Shown: positions 62,351 to 64,000 of the stretch, one piece after another
How the letters are laid out: each line of letters opens with the position of its first letter
Numbering within the stretch: position 1 is the stretch's first letter
NCBI GenBank assembly: GCA_950295325.1
Contig: OX485805.1
Location: forward strand, 24,539,501 to 24,603,500
DNA length: 64,000 bases
From: Polytrichum commune
Taxonomy: Eukaryota; Streptophyta; Polytrichopsida; Polytrichales; Polytrichaceae
Direction of reading: 5' to 3'
Notes under the pieces: model-generated
Database searches by the model: none
What the model was told of the DNA's origin: nothing
What the model saw: the letters and a program-made list of their open reading frames with translations, nothing else
Translations under genes and position numbers: made by a program

Positions 62351-64000
62351 ATGGGCACTGCGCCTCCTAAGATGCTGTCATGGCGGTCCCGAGCAATCAG
62401 TCCGGTTTACTCCAACAGCGAAAAATGCCACACCCCAACTTCAGCAAGACACCTGCATTTAAAAATGAACATTCATTTAGGATTAGCTGTTCAAAGAGCA
62501 CATTCTGCAAAATGGTGTGCGAGCCAGAGTTCTTCCAGGAGGTTTCGAGACCAAACAGTTGAAATTTCAAAGCAAAGCAGTCCGTTGGGTCTAGGTACCT
62601 CTGGCCTGTCCAGAATTTTGAAGATTAGAACGCCGTTGTTGGAGCCTGCTCACTTGAAATTGCACCATCCGAGCTATGTCTGTTGTGCGGCGGACAATGG
62701 AGCTTTTTTCTCGACTGCTTATGCGGGTGACAATGGGGCTTATGATATTAATGGTGGGTTGGTCTTGTACTCAGCTGCTACATTTCAAAACATAAACTTG
62801 TAAATGAGTGAATGTAGAGTTTCCTTGAACTCAACGGGACTCTTTGTCGGAAGTTCCTCTCTTATAATATTCTGTTGATTGTTTTGCATAGGAAATCAAT
62901 AATTTCTTTCCACTTGTGGTGTATGCTCAGAGGTAGTGTTTGACTTTGAATGAAGAGCAACCTGTTTCGGTTCAGCAAGCACCATACTCATTTTAGCACC
63001 TCTTGGCATGCCCATATGAGTTTGACCCTTAATGAATTGATATAGAATGTTCTTCATACAATCCTCCACATGACTTCCTAGCATGCACCAGAAACTTACC
63101 GATTATGGAAGGTGTTGTATGTAAAACAACCAACTCCAGATCAAAAGTCATGTTGAGCTAGAGGATGACACTATTGACAAGGTCTATAGAATTATAAATT
63201 TATATATGCGTGACTTACATGTAAATTTGGAGCTACTGCTTCCTCTTAACTGGTATTATCTTCAAACCTGCTAGGTGCTCTTCCCACACTAAGGATTCTT
63301 GAAGTCAACAGAGGCAAGACATAAAGCTCTGATGGTTTGGTTATGTGAAAATAGAGTCAGATGTAAGAAGTTTAAAAGTACAGAAATTTGAGCCAACAGT
63401 CTACCTGACCTTCTATGGTAGTTAGTACTTCGAATTTTGTTTAAGCCATCTCACAGCAACACTAATTGTTCCTTAGAGATTTTTCTTTTAGCCTAGTAGG
63501 TGGTTTTCCTACACTAAGGAATCTTGAAGACTCTCTTAATCTTAGCGTTCTCAGTGTAGTATTGGGTTGTATATTGTACTTGTCATTCAACACTCAGTCT
63601 CACTACTGTAGTTGTGAGTAAATGCAAGAGGTTGAAAAACTCGGAAAATTGAGGAATGGTCTACCTGACCTTCGTGGTGGTTGTTGGACCCATACTTTGC
63701 AACTTTTTATGGTTATCAACCTCTTTGTACACATATATGTATACATATTTTCAAATATTAAAAGCTGTCATGGGGCCTACAACTGATTGGATGTGCAGGT
63801 AAGGATGGGAACGGATCTGCACTGCATGCAGAGAGTCATACCTTCTCATCACAAGTGATACAAATGTGGAAGACGTTTCTCACTTTTCTGCCTTATGGTA
63901 GCTGGTGGCAAGTTGCTGAAAAGAATACCCAGAAGCAATATGACATCACCTTTGTGGAGGCGATGCGGCGGCTGTGGGCTCTTGTGTCGCCTGACAGGGT
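62351..64000 (+). CDS. ABCB26/TAP-like half ABC transporter, 5' part only
   Basis: Partial gene running off the right edge. Exon 62351-62753 starts MGTAPPKMLSWRSRA, rich in S and R and poor in acidic residues until about residue 100, as expected of a plastid transit peptide. Phase-1 donor GTGGGT joins exon 63799-63998 (acceptor GTGCAG). That exon encodes FLPYGSWWQVAEKN and FVEAMRRLWALVSPDR, which resembles the region just before the first membrane span of plant ABCB26 (TAP1-like) chloroplast-envelope proteins, where ...RRMW.LV..DRW is expected. The exon probably ends at the AGG|GT at 63998. No nucleotide-binding domain lies inside the window, so the family call rests on this short similarity. 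Intron 1 contains an FB1 MITE. Confidence 0.55.
62822..63170. mobile_element. FB1 fold-back MITE in the ABCB-type gene
   Basis: Left end TGAACTCAACGGGACTCTTT; centre CATACTCATTTTAGCACC / CATATGAGTTTGACCC; right arm CTAGCATGCACCAGAAACTT and CAACCAACTCCAGATCAAAA. Same family as the copies in ABCC and ABHD18-like introns. It lies in the intron 62754-63798. Confidence 0.75.
63171..63798 (+). other. Rest of the ABCB-type intron
   Basis: It contains a small duplication: TCTACCTGACCTTC.(A/G)TGGTNGTT occurs near 63403-63425 and 63660-63685, and CACTAAGGA.TCTTGAAG near 63286-63304 and 63512-63530. No coding feature. Confidence 0.5.

Overview
The window is nuclear DNA from a land plant. It holds spliced genes with GT-AG introns, AT-rich spacers full of miniature DNA transposons, telo-box-like AAACCCTAA motifs near gene starts, and plant-type proteins: an ABCC/MRP transporter, an ABHD18-like hydrolase and a probably plastid-targeted ABCB half-transporter. 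The species cannot be fixed from the sequence. The LINE family resembles elements best known from algae, so a non-seed plant (bryophyte, lycophyte or fern) is my guess and no more than that. There is no prokaryotic feature, CRISPR array or rRNA gene, and I found no convincing intact tRNA gene.

Layout. 1-1.3 kb: an imperfectly duplicated leader-like segment of an unknown gene. 1.3-5 kb: repeats, including an array of eight mini-hairpins. 5.1-7.1 kb: a duplicated leader followed by a single-exon RING-HC (Topors-like) E3 ligase on +. 7.1-16 kb: AT-rich spacer with a duplicated open segment and a tandem array. 16.3-21 kb: a five-exon alpha/beta hydrolase gene (ABHD18/DUF2048 type) on +, with a triplicated leader and a long hairpin in intron 1. 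22.4-34.9 kb: a complete ABCC transporter gene on -, reconstructed in 15 coding exons (about 1553 aa) and convergent with the hydrolase. 34.9-36 kb: its repeat-rich upstream region and a perfect palindrome. 36.5-60 kb: gene-free sequence with a mariner-like element, three 5'-truncated insertions of one LINE family with clear target-site duplications, MITEs and dispersed repeats. 60.3-64 kb: the 5' part of an ABCB26/TAP-like gene on +, running off the right edge.

The genes look like ordinary, independent housekeeping or transport genes; nothing suggests a metabolic cluster. Three observations run across the window. First, each of the four recognised genes is preceded by a locally duplicated or tandemly repeated leader region. 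Second, one fold-back MITE family is found almost only inside introns (five of the fourteen ABCC introns, plus one intron each of the hydrolase and the ABCB gene). Third, the LINE carries RNase H, a zinc knuckle and a restriction-like endonuclease domain in one polyprotein, an architecture like the Dualen/RandI clade.
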